The notes under the pieces were generated by a model. The model made no database searches. It saw nothing but the letters and a program-made list of their open reading frames with translations, and was not told the DNA's origin. A stretch of 44,414 nucleotides of DNA from NCBI GenBank assembly GCA_944383265.1, contig CALWOX010000012.1, forward strand, positions 1-44,414, written 5' to 3'. Below are positions 26,864-36,146 of the stretch, in pieces (the first letter of the stretch is position 1; every line of letters starts with the position of its first letter). The stretch comes from an uncultured Lachnospiraceae bacterium (GTDB taxonomy: Bacteria; Bacillota; Clostridia; Lachnospirales; Lachnospiraceae). The position numbers and the translations under genes were made by a program.

Positions 26864-28006
26864 ATGGCACAAAAGAGAGATTATTATGAGGTCTTGGGCG
26901 TTGACAAAAACGCCGATGACGCTACTATAAAGAAAGCATACAGGGCTCTTGCGAAGAAATATCATCCGGATGCCAACCCGGGAAATAAGGAGGCCGAGGA
27001 GAAATTCAAGGAGGCGGGAGAAGCCTATGCTGTTCTCTCGGACCCCAAGAAAAGGGAGGCTTATGACCGTTACGGACATGCGGCCTTTGATGCGAACTCT
27101 GCGGCAGGTCAGGCCTCGGGCTTCGGCGGCTTTGACTTCGGCGGTATGGACTTTACGGATATATTCTCGGATCTGTTCGGCTTTGGCGGAGGCGGTTATT
27201 CAGGCTTCGGCGGCTTTGGCGGAGGCGGCTACAGCGGAGGACGTAAGATGCCTCAGAAGGGTGCTACAGTCCGCATAAACATGCGCATAACCTTCGAGGA
27301 GGCTATATCAGGCTGCGAGAAGGAAATAGAACTCGGATATAAGGATGAATGTCCCGAGTGCGGAGGCTCCGGCGCAAAGAAGGGAACATCACCTGTTACC
27401 TGTGACAGATGTAAGGGAAGAGGAAAGATAACAAGGACAACCACAAGCCCCTTCTTCGGACAGGTTCAAAATGTCACCACCTGCCCCGACTGTGGCGGTA
27501 CAGGACAGGTAATAAAGGAAAAGTGTCCCAAGTGCTACGGAACAGGATATATCCAGACCAAGAAGAGATTTAAGATAACTATCCCTGCGGGAATCGACAA
27601 CGGACAGGCTGTAAGGCTTTCGGGAGCAGGAGAGCCCGGAGTAAACGGCGGTCCCAGAGGAGACCTTATGGTCGAGGTAACAGTATCACCTCATCCCATA
27701 TTCAAACGTCAGGGAACCAGCATCTTCTCTACAGTTCCCGTATCCTTTGCAAAGATGGCCCTTGGAGGCCCAATAAGGATAAAGACTGTGGACGGCATGG
27801 TTGAGTACGAGGTAAAGCCCGGAACACCTACTGACACCAAGGTAAGGCTTAGGGGAAAGGGCGTACCTTCCGTAAGCCAAAAAGGAGTAAGAGGAGACCA
27901 CTATGTTACACTTGTGGTCGAGGTCCCCACAACTCTCACAAGGGAGCAGAAGAAGGCTCTTGAGAAGTACGCCGAGAGTCGCGGCGAGGATATAAAGAAA
28001 GCGTGA
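26864..28006 (+). CDS. dnaJ: Chaperone DnaJ (Hsp40)
   Basis: The protein is 380 residues from the ATG at 26864; the GTG at 26849 would add five. It has a J domain with the HPD motif (YHPDANPG) that stimulates DnaK ATPase, a Gly/Phe-rich stretch, four zinc-binding CxxCxGxG-type repeats ([32 protein letters not shown]; the last has Tyr in place of the first Gly), and the C-terminal substrate domain. It is a complete type I DnaJ and the last gene of the heat-shock operon, before a strong terminator. Confidence 0.97.
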   Translation: MAQKRDYYEVLGVDKNADDATIKKAYRALAKKYHPDANPGNKEAEEKFKEAGEAYAVLSDPKKREAYDRYGHAAFDANSAAGQASGFGGFDFGGMDFTDIFSDLFGFGGGGYSGFGGFGGGGYSGGRKMPQKGATVRINMRITFEEAISGCEKEIELGYKDECPECGGSGAKKGTSPVTCDRCKGRGKITRTTTSPFFGQVQNVTTCPDCGGTGQVIKEKCPKCYGTGYIQTKKRFKITIPAGIDNGQAVRLSGAGEPGVNGGPRGDLMVEVTVSPHPIFKRQGTSIFSTVPVSFAKMALGGPIRIKTVDGMVEYEVKPGTPTDTKVRLRGKGVPSVSQKGVRGDHYVTLVVEVPTTLTREQKKALEKYAESRGEDIKKA

Positions 28007-28023
28007 TAGAATAAAAAAGCATA

Positions 28024-28078
28024 AAAAAGCTGTTGCTTTGGCGGATGGATTTTATATCCGCTTCAGTAACAGCTTTTT
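28024..28078. terminator. Bidirectional terminator between dnaJ and the lsrK-side operon
   Basis: AAAAAGCTGTT (28024-28034) pairs with AACAGCTTTTT (28068-28078), with an inner GCGGAT/ATCCGC stem. It serves both converging transcripts. Confidence 0.85.
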
Positions 28079-28082
28079 AAAA

Positions 28083-28439
28083 TTAATAAGTATAATTGTC
28101 TACTTCAACCTTGTCGGACTCTTGGAAAGGCGCAAGAGTTGAGACCATTTTTACGGGCTCACCATAACTGTTTTTGCAGTAGTGGATCTCGCCCGGCTCA
28201 ATGTGAATGAAATCACCTTCCTTAAGCGAGTTCACTTTTCCGTCCACAATAATGTCTATCTTTCCTTCAAGAATATAGAAATTTTCTTCCATTACATTAT
28301 GATAGTGCGCCTTAAAATCCTCACCGGGATTAAAACGGACTATAGCATAATTCATTCTGGGCCCCTTCATTAAATATTTGGGTCCGCTTTGCCTGTCAAC
28401 GAAGCGGTAATCTTTGTCTTTCTCGTTAAGTACATACAT
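28083..28439 (-). CDS. Cupin-domain protein of the AI-2 locus
   Basis: The protein is 118 residues from the ATG at 28439 (GGAGGAAA in front); an upstream in-frame start at 28481 overlaps lsrK and lacks such a site. It is a single cupin domain with the metal-binding pattern HYHNVMEENFYIL...G and later PGEIHYCKN. Small cupins act as isomerases, epimerases, lyases or dioxygenases. It is the last gene of the lsrR-lsrK transcript. In enteric lsr operons, LsrG isomerises phospho-DPD before LsrF acts, and no lsrG-like gene is seen here, so this cupin could fill that step. That role is inference. Confidence 0.8.
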   Translation of the reverse strand: MYVLNEKDKDYRFVDRQSGPKYLMKGPRMNYAIVRFNPGEDFKAHYHNVMEENFYILEGKIDIIVDGKVNSLKEGDFIHIEPGEIHYCKNSYGEPVKMVSTLAPFQESDKVEVDNYTY

Positions 28440-28459
28440 GTTTGAATTTCCTCCAAAAT

Positions 28460-30022
28460 TTATAATCCGGGCGCTGCCCACATGTGCTTTGTAAGACCTG
28501 CATCGGCTATTTTCAAGTTTTCTTTATAAAACCTTCTCCATGCCTCATACATTTTTAAGTATACCTTATGGTTTTCGGCAGAGGGCGTAAATGTCTTATC
28601 TATTTTTACGAGTTTTTCCGCTGCCTCTGAAATGTCACTGTAAATTCCTACGCCATACCCTGCGATTATAGCGGCTCCCAAAGCGGTTGCCTCTTTGACT
28701 TTCGGAACCTTTACAGGTATTCCCAGTACATCGGCAAGTATTTGAGACCAGAGATCGCTTTTTGAAGCTCCGCCTGCAAATATGACTTCGGAAGGCATAT
28801 TTCCTGTAGCTTCTCTTACGAGATCAACATGTCCCTTTGTAATGAGAGCGGTATTCTCAAGGATAGCACGATAAAATGTGTATCTGGAGAACTTGCCGGG
28901 GTCAAGCTCAAAATTGGTAAATGTGGGTGATGCATGCTTCCAATTGATAAAATTCATTACATCGGAAAATGTGCACATCATACCGTAGCAGCCGGCAGGG
29001 ATATCTTGCGCCTTTTCATTCATAAGATCATAGACGTCTCTGCCTGTTTTCTCGGACTCGGCTTTCTCAAGCTGGCAAAAGCCGTCTCTGTACCATCTCA
29101 TAACAAGTCCGGGCTTGAAGGCAAGAGCTTCATATTGCCATATGTCCTTGACAGCGTGGCAGTTTACCCTTACTCGGCATTTATCATCTGTTTTTGCCTC
29201 GTCTGTATTGTATTCATACTGCCAAAAGCTTCCGCCGAATATAGCGGCCTGATTGGAGTTTACAACTCCGACGCCTATACAACCGAGCTGAGCATCACCG
29301 CCGCCTACTACAACAGGGGTCCCTTCGGCAAGTCCCGATTCTTTTGAAAAAGCAGGTGTTACGGTTCCGATGACGGTTCCGGGCTCCTTTACATCGGGGA
29401 AAATATCGGAACGCAGTCCGCATTTTTCAGCTATGGAGGGATCAAAGGCTCTGGTTTTCAGATCCATGAGGCCTGTTGTTGAACCGTTGGAGGGCTCAAC
29501 CGCAAGTTTTCCTGTCATCATATAGATGAGCCAATCATTGAACATTCCTATCTTATCTATACGCTCATAGAGCTCCGGTAACTTATTCTTGACCCAAAGC
29601 AGTCTGGGCAGAGCATCGAGAGCGTAGGATTGGCCTGATTCCAAATATAACTCTTTCTCCAATCCCGGAAAATCTCTGACAAGCTGTACGACCTCATCAT
29701 CAGAACGCGCATCAACATTTGCACATGCCCATATCTCTTTGCCTTCCTTGTCGTAAAGTACGATTCCCTCTCTCATGCATGTTGTAGATACAGCTGCTAT
29801 ATCGGAAGGATCGATTTTCGAGTTTTCAATAGCCTTGCGTATGCATTCTACCGTAAGACTGCGATTATATTCCCAGTTAAAATCCATGCTTCCGGGATAA
29901 CGAGGATCCTCGGCATGCTCCCATTCGTGCTGTGCACACTCTATTTGATTCCCGTCAAGGTCAAAAAGGACTGCACGTACACTTCCTGTTCCGGCATCAA
30001 CTGCCATAAGATACTTCGACAT
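28460..30022 (-). CDS. lsrK: Autoinducer-2 kinase LsrK
   Basis: This 520-residue FGGY-family kinase follows the E. coli LsrK pattern almost throughout: LMAVDAGTGSVRAVLFDLDGNQIE, STTCMREGIVLYDKEGKEIWACANVDAR in sequence order, VVVGGGDAQLGCIGVG, FAGGASKSDLWSQILADV and the terminal LTKHMWAAPGL. It phosphorylates AI-2 (open-chain DPD) in the cytoplasm, giving the signal sensed by LsrR. GGAGG precedes the ATG; the gap to lsrR is 2 bases. Confidence 0.93.
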   Translation of the reverse strand: MSKYLMAVDAGTGSVRAVLFDLDGNQIECAQHEWEHAEDPRYPGSMDFNWEYNRSLTVECIRKAIENSKIDPSDIAAVSTTCMREGIVLYDKEGKEIWACANVDARSDDEVVQLVRDFPGLEKELYLESGQSYALDALPRLLWVKNKLPELYERIDKIGMFNDWLIYMMTGKLAVEPSNGSTTGLMDLKTRAFDPSIAEKCGLRSDIFPDVKEPGTVIGTVTPAFSKESGLAEGTPVVVGGGDAQLGCIGVGVVNSNQAAIFGGSFWQYEYNTDEAKTDDKCRVRVNCHAVKDIWQYEALAFKPGLVMRWYRDGFCQLEKAESEKTGRDVYDLMNEKAQDIPAGCYGMMCTFSDVMNFINWKHASPTFTNFELDPGKFSRYTFYRAILENTALITKGHVDLVREATGNMPSEVIFAGGASKSDLWSQILADVLGIPVKVPKVKEATALGAAIIAGYGVGIYSDISEAAEKLVKIDKTFTPSAENHKVYLKMYEAWRRFYKENLKIADAGLTKHMWAAPGL

Positions 30023-30024
30023 AC

Positions 30025-30942
30025 TTAACCTCCTATTAAAGAATTGGCTGTTTCTTCGTCAGTAATTAATATATCCAAATACCGCCCTTTTAAAGCAGCG
30101 GAAATGACATCTGTTTTGTGTTTGCCTCCTGCGATACCGATAACATTGTTAAGCTCCTTGAGGGTGTCAAGGGATGTGCTTATCAGTCTCTCATCAATGT
30201 CTGTGCGGACAGGATTTCCGTCCTTATCAATAAAATGAGTCATTATATCACCTACAGCGCCTCTGAGAGAAAGATAAGTGAAATCGTTTTTGGTAAGGAT
30301 CCCGTTTGAAATGATAGTGGCATCATCATTCATGGCGCCTATTCCGATAATGGATATGGAGGCAAGCTTTACCATTCTCTTTATCTCTTTGATCCCGGGC
30401 TCTTCCGAGATCGCTTTGCATAATTCCTTTGATGAGAGCATCAGAGGGGCGGGATAGAGATAGAGCTTTGCTTTAAATACGCTTGAAACTGTATTAGGGA
30501 GATAATAGCTTACGCCGCCTGTCAAGGATACTATAGAAACGGGGTGATCGGTAATTGTCGCCAAATGGTTAAGTACCCTTGAAGGAGTATCACCGTATCC
30601 CATATTTATAAATGTATTTTCAGTCATCCTGTCGGCAATATACATTGCCGCAGCCTTTGCGAGAGATTCGTTGAATACAGCCGAATCATCAGGCGTAGGA
30701 ATGACGAACGCATCCTTGAGCCCCCAAGTCTCTACAAGCTTCTTTTCAATGCGAAGCCTGCGGCTCTTCTCCTGTGAGATCTTAAATTGTATGACGCCTG
30801 TACTTTTTGCGGTTTCAAGAAGTTTAATAACCTTCATGCGGGATATTCCCAGCTTTTCAGCTATATTTTGCTGAGTCATTTCTTCTATATAATAGTACCA
30901 AGCGGCCTTTATCAATAATTCCTCTTCAAAATTCATTTCCAT
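30025..30942 (-). CDS. lsrR: LsrR family (SorC/DeoR-type) transcriptional regulator
   Basis: This 305-residue protein has an N-terminal helix-turn-helix (MTQQNIAEKLGISRMKVIKLLETAK, about residues 22-46) and a SorC sugar-binding domain with INMGYGDTPSRVLNHL and IVSLTGGV. LsrR represses lsr promoters until phospho-AI-2 binds. It is the first gene of lsrR-lsrK-cupin and is divergent from lsrACDBF, as in enteric bacteria. A second in-frame ATG lies two codons downstream. The candidate operators lie in the intergenic region at 30963-31009. Confidence 0.9.
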   Translation of the reverse strand: MEMNFEEELLIKAAWYYYIEEMTQQNIAEKLGISRMKVIKLLETAKSTGVIQFKISQEKSRRLRIEKKLVETWGLKDAFVIPTPDDSAVFNESLAKAAAMYIADRMTENTFINMGYGDTPSRVLNHLATITDHPVSIVSLTGGVSYYLPNTVSSVFKAKLYLYPAPLMLSSKELCKAISEEPGIKEIKRMVKLASISIIGIGAMNDDATIISNGILTKNDFTYLSLRGAVGDIMTHFIDKDGNPVRTDIDERLISTSLDTLKELNNVIGIAGGKHKTDVISAALKGRYLDILITDEETANSLIGG

Positions 30943-30962
30943 AGTGGCGTTTACCTCATATC

Positions 30963-31009
30963 TGAATAAACAAATGTTTGAATAAAAATAAAATGTTACG
31001 ATTTATTCA
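30963..31009. promoter_or_regulatory. TGAATAAA repeat cluster, candidate LsrR operator
   Basis: TGAATAAA occurs at 30963-30970 and 30979-30986, and inverted (TTTATTCA) at 31002-31009. The first two are 16 bp apart. The cluster covers the region just downstream of the lsrR -10 box, suiting autorepression. Confidence 0.45.
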
Positions 31010-31010
31010 A

Positions 31011-31039
31011 AATATAGCACAGCCATGTAACAGTGTCAA
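31011..31039 (-). promoter_or_regulatory. Predicted lsrR-lsrK promoter
   Basis: On the minus strand: perfect TTGACA (31039-31034), a 17-bp spacer and TATATT (31016-31011). Confidence 0.7.
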
Positions 31040-31171
31040 TATAAAGAGAAATAATTGTCAAGACTTAATAAGTATATCAAAAATGACATTAAAATCAAGA
31101 ATAATTAATAAAAAAATTATTAAAATTCACAACAAAACAGCAAAAACTATTTGCTTTGATTGTGAAAAAAC

Positions 31172-31200
31172 TTGACAAACTCTCATCTATTCCCTATACT
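31172..31200 (+). promoter_or_regulatory. Predicted lsrACDBF promoter
   Basis: Perfect TTGACA (31172-31177), a 17-bp spacer and TATACT (31195-31200). It excludes any lsrA start upstream of about 31207. Confidence 0.8.
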
Positions 31201-31258
31201 CATAGACAAATATAAATGTTTTAAACTCAAACAAAAATATCAAAAACAGGAGGAAATG

Positions 31259-32779
31259 ATGGGCGGAAATAATGCGAAAAATACTGACAGTCTGCTTTCG
31301 GTCCGAAATATAAAAAAGAGCTTCGGTCTGAATACCGTCCTTAAAGGAATCGATCTTGATGTGGGAAAAGGCGAGGTCCTTTCTCTTATAGGTGGAAACG
31401 GTGCCGGCAAATCTACACTGATGAAGATAATTATGGGTATATACCAGCCAGATGAGGGCGAGCTTCGTATATGCGGTGAACCGGTTACGAATTTTAAGCC
31501 TGCTGTATCACTTGCCAAGGGTATATATATGGTCCCTCAGGAACCTATGCTTTTTCCTAACATGAGTGTTGAGGAAAATATAATAATAGGTTTTAAGGAG
31601 AAGCCTGCGGAGCTTCACACAAGACTTGTAAAGATCATGGATGACATAGGCTGGCATTTGGACCTTACAGGTAAGGCGCTCAGCCTTTCAATTGCGGAGC
31701 AGCAGCTGGTCGAGATACTGCGAGGCCTTTTGAGAGAGTCCAAGGTACTTATCCTTGATGAGCCCACATCCGCTTTGACCTTTGACGAGGTGGAGTCTCT
31801 GTTCAGGATAGTCAATGATCTTAAGAACAAGGGAATAGGAATAATTTATATCACCCATCGTTTGGCTGAGGTTTTTGAGATATCAAGCAGCGTGGCCATA
31901 ATGCGTGACGGCATGATCACCCTGAGCGGAAGTATAAAAGACTTCACAAGAGAAATGCTCGTAAAGGGACTTCTGCCTCCCAATATGGATGAGATAGAGG
32001 AAAAGGACAGAGAAGACATACCTGTTGACTACAAAAATACGAAACCTGTATTTGAACTTAAGAATTTTTCGGGATACGGTTTTGAGGACATAAGTCTTGA
32101 GGTCTATCCGGGAGAGATACTTGGAGTTGCAGGACTTGTGGGAGCGGGAAGGACAGAGCTTGCCACTACTATATTCGGAAGAGACAAGGTACTTTCGGGA
32201 AAGGCTATACTTGACGGACAGGATATAACAGGACTGAGCACTGCGGAAGTGATAAAGGCGGGTATCAATTATGTGCCTGAGGACAGAAGGCTTAACGGCT
32301 TATTCGGCTTAAGCTCTGTCGCAGCAAATACAACGTCAGCGCTTCTTAACTCGAAGGAAATGGGAAAGGTTATTCTTGACAGTGCAAAGGAAAGGGAGGT
32401 CGCCGGAAAATATATCGATGATTTCAGAACGAAGGTCACAGGTCAGGATCAAGAAGCGGGAAGCCTTTCCGGTGGAAATCAGCAGAAGATAGTAATAGGC
32501 AGAGCTCTCTCAACGAATCCCAAGCTTGTTATTTTGGATGAGCCGACCAGAGGAATCGATGCTGCGGCAAGAGGAGATGTTTATTCGATAATACATGAGC
32601 TTAAGAGAAAAGGGCTGGCCATAATGCTCATATCTTCCGACATGGAAGAGATAGTTGAGCTGTCGGACAGAGCCATAGTAATGTTCCAGGGGCATAAGAG
32701 AGGACAGCTTGATAAAGCGGAGATAAGTCAGACCTCACTTATGAATGCATCCTTTGGAATTGCTCAAAAGGAGGACTAA
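31259..32779 (+). CDS. lsrA: AI-2 import ABC transporter, ATP-binding protein LsrA
   Basis: The protein is 506 residues from the ATG at 31259, 5 bases after AGGAGG; the adjacent ATG at 31256 is less well spaced. It has two fused ABC domains, as in sugar importers. Domain 1 has Walker A GGNGAGKST, a weak signature LSIAEQQ and Walker B LILDEPTSAL. Domain 2 has a degenerate Walker A (GLVGAGRTEL, without Lys), signature LSGGNQQK and LVILDEPTRGID. It energises uptake of AI-2 by LsrCD. General sugar transport would be the alternative, but the flanking lsrK, lsrR, lsrB and lsrF genes argue for AI-2. Confidence 0.93.
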   Translation: MGGNNAKNTDSLLSVRNIKKSFGLNTVLKGIDLDVGKGEVLSLIGGNGAGKSTLMKIIMGIYQPDEGELRICGEPVTNFKPAVSLAKGIYMVPQEPMLFPNMSVEENIIIGFKEKPAELHTRLVKIMDDIGWHLDLTGKALSLSIAEQQLVEILRGLLRESKVLILDEPTSALTFDEVESLFRIVNDLKNKGIGIIYITHRLAEVFEISSSVAIMRDGMITLSGSIKDFTREMLVKGLLPPNMDEIEEKDREDIPVDYKNTKPVFELKNFSGYGFEDISLEVYPGEILGVAGLVGAGRTELATTIFGRDKVLSGKAILDGQDITGLSTAEVIKAGINYVPEDRRLNGLFGLSSVAANTTSALLNSKEMGKVILDSAKEREVAGKYIDDFRTKVTGQDQEAGSLSGGNQQKIVIGRALSTNPKLVILDEPTRGIDAAARGDVYSIIHELKRKGLAIMLISSDMEEIVELSDRAIVMFQGHKRGQLDKAEISQTSLMNASFGIAQKED

Positions 32780-32781
32780 GC

Positions 32782-33816
32782 ATGCAGCACATAAAAAAGA
32801 TATTAAAAGCCAGAGCTATGGGCAGCTTATTGTTCCTTATATTATTGTTTTTTATTGTGGGGCTTGTAAATCCGAGCTTCTGGCAGCCTACAAGTATACT
32901 GAACTGTTTTAACGATTCTGTAGTATTTACACTTCTTGCAGTAGGAATAGCATTTGTTATATTGACAGGTGAGATCGATGTATCAATAGGTGCCATACTG
33001 GGAATGTCGGCTGCTGTCGGAGCTACTATACTCAGAGACGGAGGCAATTATGCTGTTGCTGTAGCAGCGGCGCTTTTGGTGGGAGCGGTCATAGGCCTTG
33101 TAAACGGACTGGGAGTATCAGTACTTAAAATACCGTCACTTATTTTTACTCTTGGTGTAAATGGTATCGTAAGAGGAATGATATATGTCTATACAGGCGG
33201 CGCATGGGTCGAGAATCTTCCTGCCGATTATACAAGAGCGGCGAATATCATGCTTGTGGGCAACCTGACATGGTTTTACGCAGCCACTATAGTTATTGTA
33301 CTTGCGGCAACCTACATCACAACAAAGACAAGACACGGAAAATATTTTACAGCGGTCGGAGATAATATCTCAGGCGCTACTCTGGTAGGAATACCTGTGG
33401 TACCCACTAAGGTTGCGGCTTATGTGCTGTGCGGAGTTTTTGCCGCGGCTGCGGGAATGGTCTATACCTCGCGTATCGGATTTATAACTCCTACAGCGGG
33501 ACTTAACTATGAGATGAAGGCTATTGCGGCCTGCGTGCTTGGAGGAATTGCCCTTACAGGAGGGCAGGGAAGCCTTGTGGGTGCGGCTATAGGTGCGATA
33601 ATAATGTCTTCCATAAGCAGAATACTGGTATTTTTGGGCTTTTCATCAGACTACGACAATACTATTACAGGAATAATGCTTATAGTTATTGTGGTAGTGA
33701 CAACAGTTGCTCAGAATCGTGCCGTCATTAAGAACAGGCATGAGATCCTTTCGGCAAGGACTAACGGTTCAAAAAATAACAGGACAAAAACGATTGAGAA
33801 AGGAGAGGCTCGATAA
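32782..33816 (+). CDS. lsrC: AI-2 import ABC transporter permease LsrC
   Basis: This 344-residue permease has about ten membrane segments and the sugar-ABC permease loop VLTGEIDVSIGAILGMSAAVG near residues 52-72, plus GIALTGGQGSLVGAAIG near the C-terminus. It starts 2 bases after lsrA, with AGGAGG in front, and its stop overlaps the lsrD start by one base (TAATG). With LsrD it forms the membrane channel. Confidence 0.9.
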   Translation: MQHIKKILKARAMGSLLFLILLFFIVGLVNPSFWQPTSILNCFNDSVVFTLLAVGIAFVILTGEIDVSIGAILGMSAAVGATILRDGGNYAVAVAAALLVGAVIGLVNGLGVSVLKIPSLIFTLGVNGIVRGMIYVYTGGAWVENLPADYTRAANIMLVGNLTWFYAATIVIVLAATYITTKTRHGKYFTAVGDNISGATLVGIPVVPTKVAAYVLCGVFAAAAGMVYTSRIGFITPTAGLNYEMKAIAACVLGGIALTGGQGSLVGAAIGAIIMSSISRILVFLGFSSDYDNTITGIMLIVIVVVTTVAQNRAVIKNRHEILSARTNGSKNNRTKTIEKGEAR

Positions 33817-34829
33817 TGGAGAAATCTTTTCTTACAGGGATCAAAAAACTCTTTAAAAGCTGGGCGTTTGTGTTGCTTTTGATCTTACTCTTGGAAGTAG
33901 TGGTATTTGCAACCAAGAATCCGAAGTTTTTGATGCCGAGAGTACTTTTCGGAAGTATAAATGACATTATATCAATATGTATAATCTCCCTGTTTGTTAC
34001 TTTTGTAATGATTACAGGGGGTATAGATATTCAGGCAGGTTCAATAGTAGGGCTCTCGTCAATAGTGGTCGGAGTTTCGTGGCAGGATGCAGGCCTTAAT
34101 ATTTGGATTGCGGTTGCCCTTGCTGTATTAGTTGCTGCGCTTTGCGGAGCACTTTCGGGATTTTTTGTAGCCTATTGCGATGTTCAGCCGATGGTGGTTA
34201 CTTTGGGAGGAAGCTTCTTATACACAGGAATAGCTCTCTTGGTTTCAAATCTTTCTGCTACAGAGAGTTATAAGGGCATTAACGGATTTCCCGAGGCCTT
34301 CACACAGATATCAAAATATAAATTTTTTGACTTTTTACCGAGCCAGGTGGTCATATTCATAATACTTGCAATAATAGCCTACATACTTCTTCATAAGACA
34401 AAATACGGAAGAAAGATATTTCTTGTCGGCGTAAACAGAAATGCGGCTGAGTATTCAGGTATAAATACAAGGCTGATAACCATGAGCACATATGTTCTGT
34501 CGGCAATAAGTGCTTCTATTGCAGGAATAATACTTACCGCATATTTAGGCACGGCAAAATCTGATCTCGGAACCACATTTACTCTGCCTATAATCACGGC
34601 TGTGGTTTTGGGCGGTACTCTTTCCACAGGAGGAAAGGGCTCTGTGGTAGGAACAGCACTTGCGGCAGTTGTGATCGGTGTTTTGAAATTCGGGCTTCCG
34701 CTCTGCTTTGACGTATCACAGCAGTATTTGGATATCCCTGTAGGCCTTCTCTTGCTTGTGGTGGTTATCGGAAGGTCTGTATTTTCTAATCCGAAAGTGA
34801 CAGCTAAGCTTCATGGAAGGAAGAAGTAA
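33816..34829 (+). CDS. lsrD: AI-2 import ABC transporter permease LsrD
   Basis: This 337-residue permease is the partner of LsrC, with the family loop MITGGIDIQAGSIVGLSSIVVG near residues 66-87 and LGGTLSTGGKGSVVG near the C-terminus. About nine to ten membrane helices are visible. The start overlaps the lsrC stop by one base, and AAAGGAGAGG lies upstream within lsrC. lsrB follows after a 54-base gap. Confidence 0.9.
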   Translation: MEKSFLTGIKKLFKSWAFVLLLILLLEVVVFATKNPKFLMPRVLFGSINDIISICIISLFVTFVMITGGIDIQAGSIVGLSSIVVGVSWQDAGLNIWIAVALAVLVAALCGALSGFFVAYCDVQPMVVTLGGSFLYTGIALLVSNLSATESYKGINGFPEAFTQISKYKFFDFLPSQVVIFIILAIIAYILLHKTKYGRKIFLVGVNRNAAEYSGINTRLITMSTYVLSAISASIAGIILTAYLGTAKSDLGTTFTLPIITAVVLGGTLSTGGKGSVVGTALAAVVIGVLKFGLPLCFDVSQQYLDIPVGLLLLVVVIGRSVFSNPKVTAKLHGRKK

Positions 34830-34883
34830 GCTGAAGCTGAATATTTCATAATGAAAAATTTAAAACAGAAGGAGGAAAGCATT

Positions 34884-36062
34884 ATGAAAAGAAAAATCAT
34901 GGCAGCAGTTCTCGCAGCATCAATGGTGCTTTCATTAGCGGCATGCTCAAGCTCTTCTAATGAGACTGAGGCTGCAGCTGAGACTGAAGCTGCTACAGAG
35001 GCAACGGAGACTGAAGCGGCAGCAGAAGAGGAGACTGAAGCAGAGGCGGAAGGAGCTGCAGACGTAAAGTCAGTTGAAGGCATGACTGTAGCTTTTATTC
35101 CCAAGGTTACAGGAAATGCATTCTTCGAGTCAGCTAATAACGGCGCTCAGAAGTATGCTGAGGAGTGGGGAATCACAGTTGATTACCAGGGAAGCTCTAC
35201 AGCAGCAGTTGCAGATCAGGTACAGGTGATCAATAATGCTGTAGCTTCAGGTGCGGATGCTATCTGCATTTCTTCAGTAGACGCTACCGGACTTGATTCG
35301 GCACTTACAGAGGCTGCTGAGGCGGGTGTGCTCGTATCTACTTGGGATTCAGACGTAACCAGCAGCTGCAGAACACTTATGGTTTCTCAGGGAACACCTG
35401 ATATACTTGGAAAGATGCTCGTGGATATGGGTGTTGACGCTCTTACAAAGAGAGGCCTTGATCCCGCTGCCGATCCTATCAAGTACTGCTGGCATTATTC
35501 ACAGGCTACAGTTGCGGACCAGAACTCTTGGCAGGTAGCAGGTGAGGCTTATATTGCAGAGAACTATCCCAACTGGGAAAACGTTGCTCCTGACAACTAC
35601 TATTCAGAGCAGGATGCTGAGAAGGCTGTAACAACAGGTGCAGCTATCCTTGAGGCTCATCCTGACATTGACCTTATAATCTGCAATGACTCAACAGCTC
35701 TTCCCGGACAGGCAAAGGCTGCTCAGAACAAGGGCCTTACAAAGGACGATGTAACTATCACAGGTTTTGCATCACCCATGTCAATGAAGGACTATGCAGA
35801 GGCTGACGTCCTTGAAGAGTGGGGACTTTGGGACTGCGGAGTACAGGGTGCTATGGGTTGCTACCTTGCAGCTTACCTTGCAGCAGGCAATGAGGTTCAT
35901 GTAGGCGACACTATCGACATCCCTTCTATCGGTGTTGTTGAGGTTATGCCTAATGACGCTCTTGTTGAGGGAGATACCACAGCTGACGTTAACAACGGAG
36001 TTGTTCTTCTTCCCGAGAGACTTACATTTACAAAAGAGAACGTTAACGATTACGATTTCTAA
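34884..36062 (+). CDS. lsrB: AI-2 binding lipoprotein LsrB
   Basis: The protein is 392 residues from the ATG at 34884, with AGGAGG upstream. It has a lipobox LAAC and a Glu/Ala/Thr-rich linker of about 40 residues, then a periplasmic-binding-protein fold. Compared from memory with Salmonella LsrB, four of six ligand residues are kept: the Lys in FIPKVTGNAFF, the Asp in TWDSD, and the Asp-Gln in VADQNSW. The Pro and Ala of the APDANALP segment are replaced by Asn and Ser (CNDSTALP). The end, GVVLLPERLTFTKENVNDYDF in pattern, is clearly LsrB. AI-2 binding is likely but should be tested. Confidence 0.88.
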   Translation: MKRKIMAAVLAASMVLSLAACSSSSNETEAAAETEAATEATETEAAAEEETEAEAEGAADVKSVEGMTVAFIPKVTGNAFFESANNGAQKYAEEWGITVDYQGSSTAAVADQVQVINNAVASGADAICISSVDATGLDSALTEAAEAGVLVSTWDSDVTSSCRTLMVSQGTPDILGKMLVDMGVDALTKRGLDPAADPIKYCWHYSQATVADQNSWQVAGEAYIAENYPNWENVAPDNYYSEQDAEKAVTTGAAILEAHPDIDLIICNDSTALPGQAKAAQNKGLTKDDVTITGFASPMSMKDYAEADVLEEWGLWDCGVQGAMGCYLAAYLAAGNEVHVGDTIDIPSIGVVEVMPNDALVEGDTTADVNNGVVLLPERLTFTKENVNDYDF

Positions 36063-36076
36063 TTTTATAATAAAGC

Positions 36077-36102
36077 CCGAGCGGGTGTCACAGCCTGCTC
36101 GG
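36077..36102 (+). other. Intercistronic hairpin between lsrB and lsrF
   Basis: CCGAGCGGG (36077-36085) pairs with CCTGCTCGG (36094-36102), one wobble, no T-run. It may stabilise the lsrB mRNA end or weakly attenuate lsrF. Confidence 0.55.
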
Positions 36103-36146
36103 ACATTTGCAGCATAAAATATTTTACAAAAAAGGAGAATGAAACT

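Noticed and set aside
31172-31258. TTG at 31172 as the lsrA start, giving a 535-residue protein
   Set aside because: It coincides with the -35 box of a near-consensus promoter; the ATG at 31259 has AGGAGG and gives the usual LsrA length.
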